From assembly GCA_963970005.1 (NCBI GenBank), contig CAXAMN010001159.1:1-64000 (forward strand): a stretch of DNA of 64,000 bases, written 5' to 3'. The DNA comes from Durusdinium trenchii (taxonomy: Eukaryota > Sar > Dinophyceae > Suessiales > Symbiodiniaceae). The notes beneath the pieces are model-generated. The model made no database searches. It was not told the origin of the DNA and saw only the letters and a program-made list of their open reading frames with translations. A program made the translations under genes and the position numbers. The number at the start of each line of letters is the position of its first letter. The stretch's first letter is position 1. This document shows positions 1 through 10,300 of the stretch, piece by piece.

Positions 1-1090
1 TAAAGTACGCACTGTGCCCGCACGAGTGATGAGTTCTCGACTAAGCCGTGCGTGCGGCGCATCATGACCATCAAGCAAGTCTTGGTCAGTAAGGGCCTGT
101 AAAGCATATACCCCTAACTGGGCCGGGGGGCGCACTACCGCAGCCTGGGGGCTCATCTCTCCACTCGCTCTGTTTGGTTGCTCTTGTATGGGGGTGGGGC
201 GACTTTGCGGCAACATCCAGGGCGGGATTGGCGGTGTCGGACGTACTGAAGCGACAGGGACCGCCGGTAGCGTATACATTTGCGAGAAAGGGAAGGAAGC
301 TAAGGCTTCCCCCGGTTCGGGAGGTCTGGCCTGTCCACGCCCTACGGCCCATCCATGGGGAGAGAGACAATCAGCTTGCTGAAGGATACGATAAACTGTT
401 GCCCTTTGTGGGGCACACCTCCCATGCAGGAGAACGCCATCATGTGTGATGTGCGGCGAGTCCTCAAAAGGAAAGAGAACCTGCCCACTAGTGAGCACCA
501 GGTATGATCGGCATATCTCAGCTGGCACCGCAACTAATTGCATCTCCGATATGCGAGGGCATGTTCCATCATCCAAAGGAGTTCTTGGGAAGCCAGCAAC
601 AGCCAGACGCAGCGGGAGCTGTCGCTGGGCTACGTTTACGTTGAGTTGGACAAAATGTACCTCACCATCAGAGTGTTTGTAGATCATGCGAGCAAAGGGA
701 GAGAGGTCCAGGCCCCCAGGTCCAATCTCCATTGGTCTGGTACTCTTAGCTGCCTCTGTGCTTCTCTCAGTGGGGATCTGGACTAAGGTCCAGACCCTCT
801 CTTCTGAGGTGGGTGTTGTTCTATGGAACAAGGTTGCAGGAACAATTCGCCCGTGGTAGCTGTCCTGTCTATCACAGCAGTTTGAGCCCAGATAGCGGAA
901 TCATAAATGAGACATAGATGAGTCAGTTCTTCAGGTACTGTACAAACCACAAACTGACAACGGAAAATAAGCAACAAATGAAACAGAGTAGACAGACAAG
1001 GAGGGAGTCAAGGACGTAACGAGGGAAGCAGCAACAACGGAATGGATCAAACAAGATGGATTCCTTGCATGTGAGCACCGAGGTTACGAA
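1..1090. other. 3' flank of LINE copy 1, no gene recognised
   Basis: This stretch follows the stop codon of the minus-strand LINE ORF2. It contains only short overlapping open frames with no recognisable domain. It could hold the LINE 3' UTR and flanking DNA. I could not see a poly-A tail, a terminal repeat or a target-site duplication, so the 3' end of the element is undefined and may lie outside the window. Confidence 0.4.
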
Positions 1091-3625
1091 TCATCGTATA
1101 CGCCGTCGCTTGATACTGCAAGCTCTAATTCTTTTTGTGAGTCGTTGCTCAAGGGCTTCCTGCTGCTCAGGGTGCGCGCCAGTGAAAGTGCGTTTTTTGT
1201 GTATGCGCACTACTGCAGGGAGAGGCCGTTGGGAGGAGGCACGGGAGTGTGAGCCGGTGACAGAAGTCGTGGAGTTGCATTCAGCTAATAGCTGTGCAAA
1301 TTTGGGCTGCAAAGAATCACAACGCAGCAGTGGCGGCTCGTCAGGGTCAAAGCGAAAAGTCTGGCAGAGGTAAGTATGCAGGGCTGCGAGCAGGGCATTC
1401 TCCGGTCGCGGAGCAACCCAGAAGCCATCATGCAACCAAATGGCTGAAGCAAATCCTACCCGAGGTTGTAAGAAGGAATAGGCAGCCCACGTGACCTGCT
1501 GCTCTAAGACCTCGAAGTAATGAAAAGGAGCCCCTCGTCCTCTTCGTACTGGACCATTTGGGCACCATGGGGGGGGATGGTGCATGGCATACCGGCTAGC
1601 TGCGAACACTTCTCGAGCAAAACTCACCAACTGACCTGATGGTTCCACTTGTATGCGCTTTTTGAGGTACTCTATAGCTTCCTGTGGAGTGGCACTATTG
1701 AGGATAACAAGTGGCCAGGTCTTTACCAGAGCGCCAATTTCATCCTCAGCTAGGTATGCCCGAAGAGCCCCTCTGAGGTATTCTCTCATTTGCGCAACTG
1801 GCTGTAACGTAAGGTGAACCTCATTCGTCTTGCATTGCCGTCGCATGAGCTCATAGTGCGCTCCACTAATATCGATTTCCCAGTGCGAATTGCCAAAGAG
1901 GAGCAAGCGAACCTGCCGCGGCAACCGCTGCGCTGCATTGCCAACTGAGTAAAACCGGCCTCCCAAGGCGTCAACTGTGGGCTTGTATCCTACGCTGAGG
2001 CAATGTGAGGACGACACTGCCAGAGCGATGTAGTCCATTGCAACCCATTTATAGTGTGGGTGCCTTCGGAGTAGCACGTGCAGTTCTTGGGGAGTGGGAG
2101 AGGGGCACTCCGTGAGCACAAAAGCTGGGGCTTGCAGCGCATCTCCCTGCTGAATGATAAAGCCCAGCGTCTGTGCTAGGTGAAAGGGCGGGAGAGCTAC
2201 ATGATGCAAGGGGACAAGTGGGTTGCCATCCGCTTCCTTGGCCGCAGCACTAGCCTGTCCAGCAAAGTAGTCAGCTAGACGATTGCATTCCCGTGGCAGA
2301 TAGACAAGGCGGAACAGACAAGGCGCCTGGGCAAGCAGTTGTTGGCATTGTTCTAAAATAGCGACAACTGCAGGTTTTTTAATTCTCCCTTTGTACTGAA
2401 GATAGTTGATTATAGGCAAAATGTCTCCTTGAATTACAACGCTGTCAATAGGAATTCCCTTAGCCATACAGGAGACATAGTACTCAAATGCAAGATTTAT
2501 TGCAGCACGGCAAGCATGTGCTTCTGCTATGACATTGTCAGGACAAGAAAGCAAGGGGATGGAAAGCCACTGGACGAGAGAAGTGGAGGACGGCGTGACA
2601 TGTAGCAAGCCAACTCCTGCCCCTCCAGTTTGTGTGTTCTTGTGTGCAGAGCCATCGAATTGTACCAAGCATCCTTGCCATTCTTGTGGCTCCCCTAGCA
2701 GTAGGATTGTATTTGCGGGCATATCATCCGTGGCTTGCAAGCGTAAATGCGTGGCTCCACAATGGCACAAGAAGGGTACAAGACATGCAGTGGCAGTAGG
2801 GAAAGGGAGCTTTCGGTATTGTGAGAGAAGTAACTTCAGACGGTGGTCTTGCTTAACAAAGGTGGCAATGGTATCTCCTTTAGCAAAGGACTGCGTCGTC
2901 GCTAGCCCCTTGGAGGGGAGCAATGCAGCTTCTAGTACAACCGCAGGGAAGCGCTGTAGCCTAATTTTGGTAGAGTCAGTACACGCGGTGCTGCTGGATT
3001 GCGGTGGTGCACGGAAGGTTCTGAGCAGCGTGCTAGGCATTGAAGAATAAATACGCTGCCAGAGGTCAAGCACGTGGTGCGAGACCTTACGATTGTGTAC
3101 GCACGAGATGTTAGGTCTGAGTCCGCCACATTCAGTAACAAGTCGTCGAAGATGGAATAGCATGTAGCAAAGTGCTACTCCTGTGCTGCGGGACGGTGCT
3201 TTGCGCCAGGTAATTTCTGGTGCCGGAGCAACCCACAAAGCAAGCCAGGTGAGATGTACAACAGGGCAAAAGGATAACCAATGATCGATAGAGTTGAAAC
3301 CACCCTGACAAAGCACACAAGGAACATAAGAGCCAATCGCTCGACAGCCTACAGAGGACAGTAGACGAGAGAAGGCAGGGGGCAGTTGCTTGGGCTCTGG
3401 CACGATGATCTGATGGAAATGCAAAAAGTTCTTGTTTTCATCAGAAAGGTTATTTAAGGTAAGATCGATTGGAGTAGCAGGTAGGAAACAAGTCGGGCAG
3501 AGCGCTCCGTATCCCGGTCCATAAGGGAAACATCGTGTGCTGTTGCTACACCAAGCACAGGGTTGGCTACGACTGAGCTTGCCCCTGAGGGGTAACCAGA
3601 AGTCAGCATCTTCTCCTAGAGCCCA
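1091..3625 (-). CDS. LINE ORF2, C-terminal part after TGA: zinc ribbon, RNase H and polymerase-like region
   Basis: This frame is in phase with the upstream endonuclease-RT ORF and is separated from it only by the TGA at 3626-3628, so it is the rest of ORF2. There is no convincing ATG at its front. Just after the stop is a cysteine cluster with CAWC and CPTC pairs. RNase H follows: FDGSA (first Asp codon at 2654-2656, residue 1571 if numbered through the stop), AEAHA, IQGD and NRLADYF supply the expected D-E-D-D set. The last 250 residues are not a usual LINE domain: EIDISGAHYEL (Asp 1832) and WLHDGFWV (Asp 1980) resemble motifs A and C of family-A-like polymerases. That last assignment is tentative. 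The C-terminus is Arg/Lys-rich. Confidence 0.7.
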   Translation of the reverse strand, partial: WALGEDADFWLPLRGKLSRSQPCAWCSNSTRCFPYGPGYGALCPTCFLPATPIDLTLNNLSDENKNFLHFHQIIVPEPKQLPPAFSRLLSSVGCRAIGSYVPCVLCQGGFNSIDHWLSFCPVVHLTWLALWVAPAPEITWRKAPSRSTGVALCYMLFHLRRLVTECGGLRPNISCVHNRKVSHHVLDLWQRIYSSMPSTLLRTFRAPPQSSSTACTDSTKIRLQRFPAVVLEAALLPSKGLATTQSFAKGDTIATFVKQDHRLKLLLSQYRKLPFPTATACLVPFLCHCGATHLRLQATDDMPANTILLLGEPQEWQGCLVQFDGSAHKNTQTGGAGVGLLHVTPSSTSLVQWLSIPLLSCPDNVIAEAHACRAAINLAFEYYVSCMAKGIPIDSVVIQGDILPIINYLQYKGRIKKPAVVAILEQCQQLLAQAPCLFRLVYLPRECNRLADYFAGQASAAAKEADGNPLVPLHHVALPPFHLAQTLGFIIQQGDALQAPAFVLTECPSPTPQELHVLLRRHPHYKWVAMDYIALAVSSSHCLSVGYKPTVDALGGRFYSVGNAAQRLPRQVRLLLFGNSHWEIDISGAHYELMRRQCKTNEVHLTLQPVAQMREYLRGALRAYLAEDEIGALVKTWPLVILNSATPQEAIEYLKKRIQVEPSGQLVSFAREVFAASRYAMHHPPPWCPNGPVRRGRGAPFHYFEVLEQQVTWAAYSFLQPRVGFASAIWLHDGFWVAPRPENALLAALHTYLCQTFRFDPDEPPLLRCDSLQPKFAQLLAECNSTTSVTGSHSRASSQRPLPAVVRIHKKRTFTGAHPEQQEALEQRLTKRIRACSIKRRRIR

Positions 3626-3628
3626 TCA
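3626..3628 (-). other. In-frame TGA splitting LINE ORF2
   Basis: The minus strand reads TTA TGA TGG here, and the same frame stays open on both sides for more than 800 codons. CGA (Arg) to TGA would explain it by one CpG transition, but no sister copy covers this site. Programmed readthrough or recoding cannot be excluded from sequence alone. Confidence 0.75.
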
Positions 3629-6600
3629 TAAGACAGCATAGCGTGGCACTGCCCCAACCTGAGTGGTGGGAAGATCCGCTAGCCAGTTTAAGAAAAGAAT
3701 AGAGGGCCCCATGGCCCAACCATTCTTGTATATTCTCGCAACCAAATGTTTATGCGAGGCTGTAAGCAACTTGTTAATAGCTAGCTGTTTGAAGAGCTGT
3801 TTGAACTTACTTGCTCTTTGCGCCGGTGTGGTGTTGTCTCTTACCAGGGCGAGGAGCCGCTGCACATCTTCGGCTGGGAGCTGCTGTTGCCAATATTTCC
3901 AGCATTGTTGGATTTGTGTGGCATAGGAGCTTGCTTGTTCCTCTGCAAAGGACCTATGCCCTTGTCGTAGATAGCAACCAAAGAGGGAAATTGCCTGCAT
4001 GATAGTTGGGTCAAGCAATGGGCCTAAACGCAGCCACCTGCAAAGACCAACCATGTGGTGTTGTGGGAACCAATGTCGCTGCAGCAAAAAATCAGCCATG
4101 GCATGGTACAACGGCTTGAGTAGTTTGGGCGAGAAAAACCGTTGCGTTTGCGAGTAGTAGAAAAGACTCAGTGAGAATGTGTTGAAATAGATGATCTTCA
4201 TGTGGATGCTGAGGTTGGCCCGCTTGGCAGCAGCAAGCCTCATACGGAATTTAGCCAGCTGTTTTGCCAGCAAAGTGACGAGAGATGTTTGTAACTGTAC
4301 TTTGACCATGGTCTCATTCATCAATTGGCATGTCCACCCGGTGTGAATCGTTAGACCTAGATTGACAGTTGTAGGTACAATGCACTGACCGCCTAAGCCA
4401 GCTTGGTCCAGACAATATAGTTGCTCTGCAGAATAACTGACATTCGTGAGCAGTTGCGTTTTGGATCGACATTTGCATGGACTAGCTGCTAAACGGCAAA
4501 GCATGGGGTGCCCTTCAGTGACTAGTCTAGGAATGGCATCTGAGGCCATGTGCATGCAGTGGTCACCGTGTCTAAGGACAAAGCGACGTGCGTAACCAGG
4601 GACATGTTGAAGCGCTGCACTGCAAGTGGCCTGTCCTAATTCATGAATGGGGGTTACATAGCTCCAGACATCTTCAACTTTGTACAGCGTGTCTTCGTCA
4701 AGTGCTCTGCTGGAGAATCCTACTTGCCAGCAGTGATGCGTGTCCATGACAATTCCAGCAGTTTTCCATTTCTTAATATACTGAAAGACTTCTTGAATCC
4801 ATCTCGAGTCCGTCTGCCGACCAACTATCGTAGTGTCATCAACATAACCTGCCACAACAATAACTCGTGGAATTTGATTGAGTACAACAAATATTGGGTC
4901 CATGGCAAGGCAGAAGAAGTAAACAGATGTGGATCGTCCCATATCAACTCCAGAGTGCACATTTCTTGCTGGTAATAGCCGCCCTTGTACTTTGTGTCTG
5001 ATTCTTCTACCAAACAGTAGATAACGCGCAAGTTGGAGGACCCAAGGGGAGCACTGGCGTATACGTAGTATATGAAGGATCCAATGTGCGTTAATACGCT
5101 CAAAGGCTTTGGATAGATCAGCAAAAAGGGCAGAAGCAGGCCCGGAACCTTCGAGAGCTCCCTGTACTTCCAGAACTGCTCTCTGCGGCTCCCGAAAGGA
5201 GTTAAGCAGAGTTTGGGCAGGGTGAAAGCTGTGCCTGGTGATTCGGAAAAGAATTGCAGCTGTGGTGCCATCCTGTAATCTGTCAAGCGTGTCTGGCATG
5301 CCTAGAGGTCGGAAAAAGTCTGCCGTGGGACCTTGTTTGGCTTTTGGAATCCATACTCCTACTTGGGTGGGTGGCGCTAAAACACCAGCCAATATATGAT
5401 GAAAGTCATCCTGAAGGATTGCAGCAGTCTGTTGTGGGAACATCCGCCAAAGGGCGTAAGGTAACCCATCAGGGCCAGGAGCTGAGTCTTTGGTAAGGAG
5501 GAGATGTTCGATGTAATCTTGCTCAGTGGGTTCAGGAATTTCAGGCCACGGCGAGACACACCGTCGGTAAGCCGAAAGCGTGTCGTGCCAATCTCTATCA
5601 TACTTAATAGGGTGTGTGAACCAAAAGTCACGGGTCGCAAGCATCGCTTCATCGTACTCAAGGGCAGTACGACATTCTTGCCCATTATGTTGCAACAATG
5701 GCCCATGATAAAACGTGCCTCTAGGGCACACTGTTTTAAGCCTGTCCCAGAAGATTTTTTGCCTTCTAGTTCGCTGGATTGGGTCTGTATTGTCAGTGCC
5801 AAAGGGCATTTGTAAGTTCGTCGCGGTGGCAACTTCAGCTGCTTGTAAAGCAGCAGCTACAATGGTGGCTGGAATCAAGAGGCATCCCTGCTGCGCTTGC
5901 CATGGATGCAATAGATCAGTATCTGCACTTTGTTCATACAACAATCGTACTTCGTCCTGTCTTATATGTAGGTATGCTTGTTCTTTGCCCAAGAGCTTGT
6001 ATAAGCGTTTGAGCGGTGACAATTTTTTAAAGTGACAAGAGTGAGTTCTCCACCAGCTCCAAACTACTGCACGACAATGCTGCGAGAGCACAACACTGGC
6101 GAGCCTAGTTTCTTGTGCTAACGAAATTTTTCGTTTAAGAGCAAGTAGAGATGCTTGTCTTGCAGCTGCCTGTAGACTTTCGGATGCAACTGTTGGGTCA
6201 AGAAAGACTTGAGTAGGTATTGTATGATGTTTCTCAGACTGCGGATGTGGTCGAAGGCGCGGTTTCATCTTTAGCCTGAGCATCAAGGCTTTGTGGTGAC
6301 AGGTATCAATGCGGTATCTGCCATATATGCGAGCGAAAAGTTGTGTTGTATCAAGGAAGAGGCTAGGCACTAAGAATCGATCAAGTGCGGATTCCTGGTC
6401 TTGGTATTTATAGGTAGGAAGTGCAGGATCAACATCTGTGAGCCCGGCCTGCGCCAGGAAGTCATCCCACGTATGAAAGTGATTCTGATCACAGCGATTA
6501 AAGTCACCTCCAACAAAGACCGGATAATCAGTCAGAGCAAGAACGGTTTGCAAAGTGGTTGAGACGAAGGGCTTAGGGCTGTTCGGAGGGATATAGACCG

Positions 6601-7366
6601 AAACAAGCCATATAGTGCAAGCTTGGTATTCAACACGAGCTGCAACAGCATAGTGCTGCACCAAGACACGTTCTTCCAAGACTTTCCAGCCTGGAGGAAA
6701 CAGGATTGCGACTCCAGCCTGCTCTCCCGGATTTTGCTTGGCCAGAGTGGTAACTACCTTAATATCCGGCCACGTGTGGGATAGGTATTGGAGATTAGCC
6801 TGATTCCACTTTGTTTCCTGTAGCAGTACTGGGGCCTGTTTCAACATAGTTTTGACTATCCAAGTCTTGTGCACATTGGTAGGAAGTCCTGGAGACCAGC
6901 TATTGAGATTCCAAGTGTAAACGCCTTTTACTGAGACTGGCAGGTTGCTAGGCCTCTGCATACGAAATTGTAGCACGTTATGGCAAAGCTGCCAAAATTT
7001 CGCTGGGATTTGGCGTAAGGATTGAACTTCATTAGGGAGAACAAGAGGGGTATCGCCTGCAGATGCAGACGGGTCTGTTACGACACAATCTGTGAACTTG
7101 CCGATGTTGACTCGTAGAGAATGGAGGGCATCTGATAAATTGACATTGCCATCAAAACCACACAGCATGAGGAAATCCTCAATCTTGATCTGTCGGTACG
7201 GTAGAGAGGGATGGATAAAATGTATGAGGAAATGGAGGGAAGAGACGTGCGTAATAGAAGCATTTGTTTGTTTTGTGGTATGCCAGTATGCTGCTTTGAG
7301 GCCTGTAGATAGGGTACGCTGCACTAAACGGAGAGATTTGATGGGCAGGTAACATAAATGCGTCAT
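3626..7366 (-). CDS. LINE ORF2: endonuclease-reverse transcriptase
   Basis: This is the replication protein of the LINE, expected to nick target DNA and prime reverse transcription there. The N-terminal 130 residues are unassigned. An exonuclease-endonuclease-phosphatase domain spans about 150-370: WNLNSWS, LLQETKW (Glu184), GGDFN, SALDRF and a terminal CHHKAL in place of the usual SDH. The reverse transcriptase follows: APGPDGLP, LFADLSKAFERIN (motif A), GVDMGRSTS (motif B) and YVDD (Asp843-844, motif C), so the catalytic Asps are present. The ATG at 7366 overlaps the ORF1 stop as ATGA. The frame ends at a TGA but continues in phase for a further 844 codons. Confidence 0.9.
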   Translation of the reverse strand: MTHLCYLPIKSLRLVQRTLSTGLKAAYWHTTKQTNASITHVSSLHFLIHFIHPSLPYRQIKIEDFLMLCGFDGNVNLSDALHSLRVNIGKFTDCVVTDPSASAGDTPLVLPNEVQSLRQIPAKFWQLCHNVLQFRMQRPSNLPVSVKGVYTWNLNSWSPGLPTNVHKTWIVKTMLKQAPVLLQETKWNQANLQYLSHTWPDIKVVTTLAKQNPGEQAGVAILFPPGWKVLEERVLVQHYAVAARVEYQACTIWLVSVYIPPNSPKPFVSTTLQTVLALTDYPVFVGGDFNRCDQNHFHTWDDFLAQAGLTDVDPALPTYKYQDQESALDRFLVPSLFLDTTQLFARIYGRYRIDTCHHKALMLRLKMKPRLRPHPQSEKHHTIPTQVFLDPTVASESLQAAARQASLLALKRKISLAQETRLASVVLSQHCRAVVWSWWRTHSCHFKKLSPLKRLYKLLGKEQAYLHIRQDEVRLLYEQSADTDLLHPWQAQQGCLLIPATIVAAALQAAEVATATNLQMPFGTDNTDPIQRTRRQKIFWDRLKTVCPRGTFYHGPLLQHNGQECRTALEYDEAMLATRDFWFTHPIKYDRDWHDTLSAYRRCVSPWPEIPEPTEQDYIEHLLLTKDSAPGPDGLPYALWRMFPQQTAAILQDDFHHILAGVLAPPTQVGVWIPKAKQGPTADFFRPLGMPDTLDRLQDGTTAAILFRITRHSFHPAQTLLNSFREPQRAVLEVQGALEGSGPASALFADLSKAFERINAHWILHILRIRQCSPWVLQLARYLLFGRRIRHKVQGRLLPARNVHSGVDMGRSTSVYFFCLAMDPIFVVLNQIPRVIVVAGYVDDTTIVGRQTDSRWIQEVFQYIKKWKTAGIVMDTHHCWQVGFSSRALDEDTLYKVEDVWSYVTPIHELGQATCSAALQHVPGYARRFVLRHGDHCMHMASDAIPRLVTEGHPMLCRLAASPCKCRSKTQLLTNVSYSAEQLYCLDQAGLGGQCIVPTTVNLGLTIHTGWTCQLMNETMVKVQLQTSLVTLLAKQLAKFRMRLAAAKRANLSIHMKIIYFNTFSLSLFYYSQTQRFFSPKLLKPLYHAMADFLLQRHWFPQHHMVGLCRWLRLGPLLDPTIMQAISLFGCYLRQGHRSFAEEQASSYATQIQQCWKYWQQQLPAEDVQRLLALVRDNTTPAQRASKFKQLFKQLAINKLLTASHKHLVARIYKNGWAMGPSILFLNWLADLPTTQVGAVPRYAVL
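7363..7366 (-). promoter_or_regulatory. ATGA stop/start overlap of LINE ORF1 and ORF2
   Basis: On the minus strand the ORF2 ATG (7366-7364) shares two bases with the ORF1 TGA (7365-7363). Such overlaps are used by several eukaryotic retroelements for termination-reinitiation. That mechanism is inferred here, not shown. Confidence 0.7.
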
Positions 7367-10300
7367 TCAACGTGTAAAAGAGCCTTAGCTCTATGAAAGA
7401 GCTTTGCCGAAATCTCTCCTTGTGTGCACGCGTACCAAACTGACTTTAGTGTCATGAGACGACAATCGTCAATGCAAGCCTCAGTAGGAATGTGGGTAGC
7501 AGCTTGTTCTGCCGCACTGGTCATAGGAAGCACTGGGTGTGGAGTATGTGTTGTAGGCGTAAGGGAAAGCAGTCGTTCGCAACTGCTGGCTTCAGATGCT
7601 TCGACTTGATGGATGAGCAGTAGACAGAAATTAGGCAATTTGTCTGTTTGCCAGATATTTTCTTGGAGTCGTGGGTAAGCTGCTCGAGCACTTTCAGGAC
7701 AGATGCTAAGGCACCAATCCTGGAGGAGCCCCCCAATAAGAATGACAGGAAAGCTCCCTGTCATGAGATGACAAACATTTGCAAAGGGCTCTTTGCATAC
7801 TCGATTCTCTGCTGCTAGCAGCAGGTGGGAAAGCCTCCACAATGCACATCCTGGCTCAACTAAACTATGTGCCCACGGCTTTTCGGTAATTGTGCAGATG
7901 CGTTCTTGTTGGATTGCAAAAGCACATATATGTTCCGTCCCAACTCCCTGGGGGTTGGTTTGAAAACCAAACATGGACCGATACCAGGAGGACGGCTGAG
8001 AGGGCTGACAAATGCGCACGGGCTCTCCACCATACTTGAGAAGCAAAATCTCCAATGTGTCATGGAGACGCAGTAAATATAGGTGTGTGGCTCGACTAGG
8101 ACCAAGATACCTCATGTGATTTGGCTGATGGGAGAGCCAACAAATGATGAAACCTGTGTCAGCTGTTTTGATCGTAGTAAGGATTTGTCGCAGAAATAGA
8201 GTGATTCTGTGATAAGTACAGTGATACAGTAGTTCTTGCCGATAGGTGTTGAGAGCATCACTGTTGACAGAAAGGGTACACAATGCTTGCGCAATTTCTT
8301 CACTGAAGAAGATCCATTGCGGTACTGCAGTTTGTTCAACATAGTTAAGGAGGTTAAGGTCTGTAAGAAATTTTATCAAGGGCTCTTTACCAAAAATATC
8401 GAGGCGTTGCTCTCGTCTATCCTTGTTGCTGTTGTCAATAGCCTCTTTAGTAAGATAAGGCGGCAGAATCTGTGTTACGATAGGTTGAGCAATTGGAGGC
8501 CTCATGACCGGCGACATCACTAAACTCCGAAAGTTAATGTGTCGGTAGGGCTCCGGGACAATAGTAGTTTGAGTACTTCTGCCTGACATTTTGAGATTGT
8601 TTTCAATAGCTTGCCTAAAGGAGATATACCCTTGTCTGACGTCATCCGGCGAGGCTACCCCAAAGAAGCATTCTGTTTCTCCTTGGATCCATGCTCGAAT
8701 GTGATCAGGCGTGCCAATGGCAAGGCTGATAAGCTTGGGATGAAAGAAGTTACCAACAAAGGAGCGTATTGTCTGCGAGTGCAAAACATGCCTAAGACGC
8801 GAAATAGTGGCAAAGTTGCGGCTGAGACCTGAAACCTGCAAAACCTCACTGTCACTTAAGAAGCGGAAAGGAACTCGTATACTACCGTTGTGAAACAACG
8901 GAAGGACATCACGAAGCACCGCATCTTTCTCTGGATTAGAGGAGGTTTTGTTGTAGAAGCAGTTCAAAAAGCGCCTCCACGCCGGATAGTAGATTGCAGG
9001 TATGAAGTCGCTCCATTGAAAGGCTGGAACAGAACTGTCAGTGAACATGTTTGCTATCATTGCAAATCGTTCATGAGTGTGCCAGTACGAAGTTCTCCAC
9101 AGCAAAGCTGCAGGATGATAGCTAGTCCAGCTGTAGCGAAGAGCAATGTCACTGAGGACTTCAAGGGGTCGCATGAAAGGTTTGATAAAAACATCACGAA
9201 ATTTCCCTTTATCATGGATGGACAATGGTCTCCAATCGGTGGGCCATTGCAGGTCTTCCTGACACAAGGCTTGAGAGTCAACAGTATCATGAAGGATGTT
9301 GTTTTGGAAAAAGAGACGAAGTCTTTTTGCTGGCGATATTTTGGAAGTACACCAAGTCATTTTGTCTCGTGTGATGTGCGAAAGGCCAAGGCATGCTCTG
9401 ATGAAGGCGAAATGGTCATAGTGCATTGACCCTGCATTTTCGATCAGAAAGCGGATGCGCGTCTTAGGAAGGACTGTTCCAAGCAAATATAGCGCAAGAT
9501 GCATCGTAAAGAAAAAGACACTGTCTGGACCACATATGCCTAAGCGTCCATGTTCCTGACCAGCATAAGTGAGGTCAGTACAGGGACTGCCTCCAATGAC
9601 AAACACATGACAGTAGTCACTTAGTGTGACAAACTCTCTTAAGATTCTTGCTCCATCATCAAAGAGAAGGTCAACATCATTTGCATAGAAGAAAATGCCT
9701 CCTTTGAGGCTGTGTATCCATTGCACGTTAACAGAGATTCCATGTTTTTCTGCAACCAAATATCTGAGCACTTCATCTCTTTCACACAGCACACAGACTT
9801 TGGGACGATAACCAAATTTCTCAATAAGGATGTCTAAAGACGATCCGCATCCGTCAAACATGCTCAGGACAGCATACGGCGGTTGAGACTCACAGCTTTG
9901 CATAGGTTGATCAAGTGGTGAGGCAGGCGATATAGTGTGATCTGTCTGTGATGACTGTGACAGAGATTTTTCAATGGCTTCTAGTTGTTCAACAGGAATA
10001 GTTGCATCACTGGGAGGCGGTGGGCAAAGTTTCTCTGGAATGTAGGCAGCTTGGAGCTCGTTTGCATTTAGAGGAACGGGGCCAACAATGTCTTTTCGAT
10101 TTCCGACATCAATGGCCCTTTTTGTAGCAAGCTTTTTCTTAGGAGTGTTTGTTTCTCTCTGTCCGAACTTGTTTTTAGCGCGTTTTGAGTCTTTGCCACG
10201 CGCAATATTAGACGTTCGTTTAGGAGGTCGCGTGTGAAGCCATGTGCTCGAGATTGTCGCATGTCGGTAAAGGATACCACAAATTCGATCACCTGCTTTG

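Noticed and set aside
1091-1990. Giant-virus insertion, suggested by the polymerase-like motifs
   Set aside because: The motifs are in frame with LINE RNase H and no other viral gene is nearby.
1091-3424. Separate RNase H gene starting at 3424
   Set aside because: The supposed start is a TTG codon; the frame is continuous with ORF2 apart from the TGA at 3626-3628.
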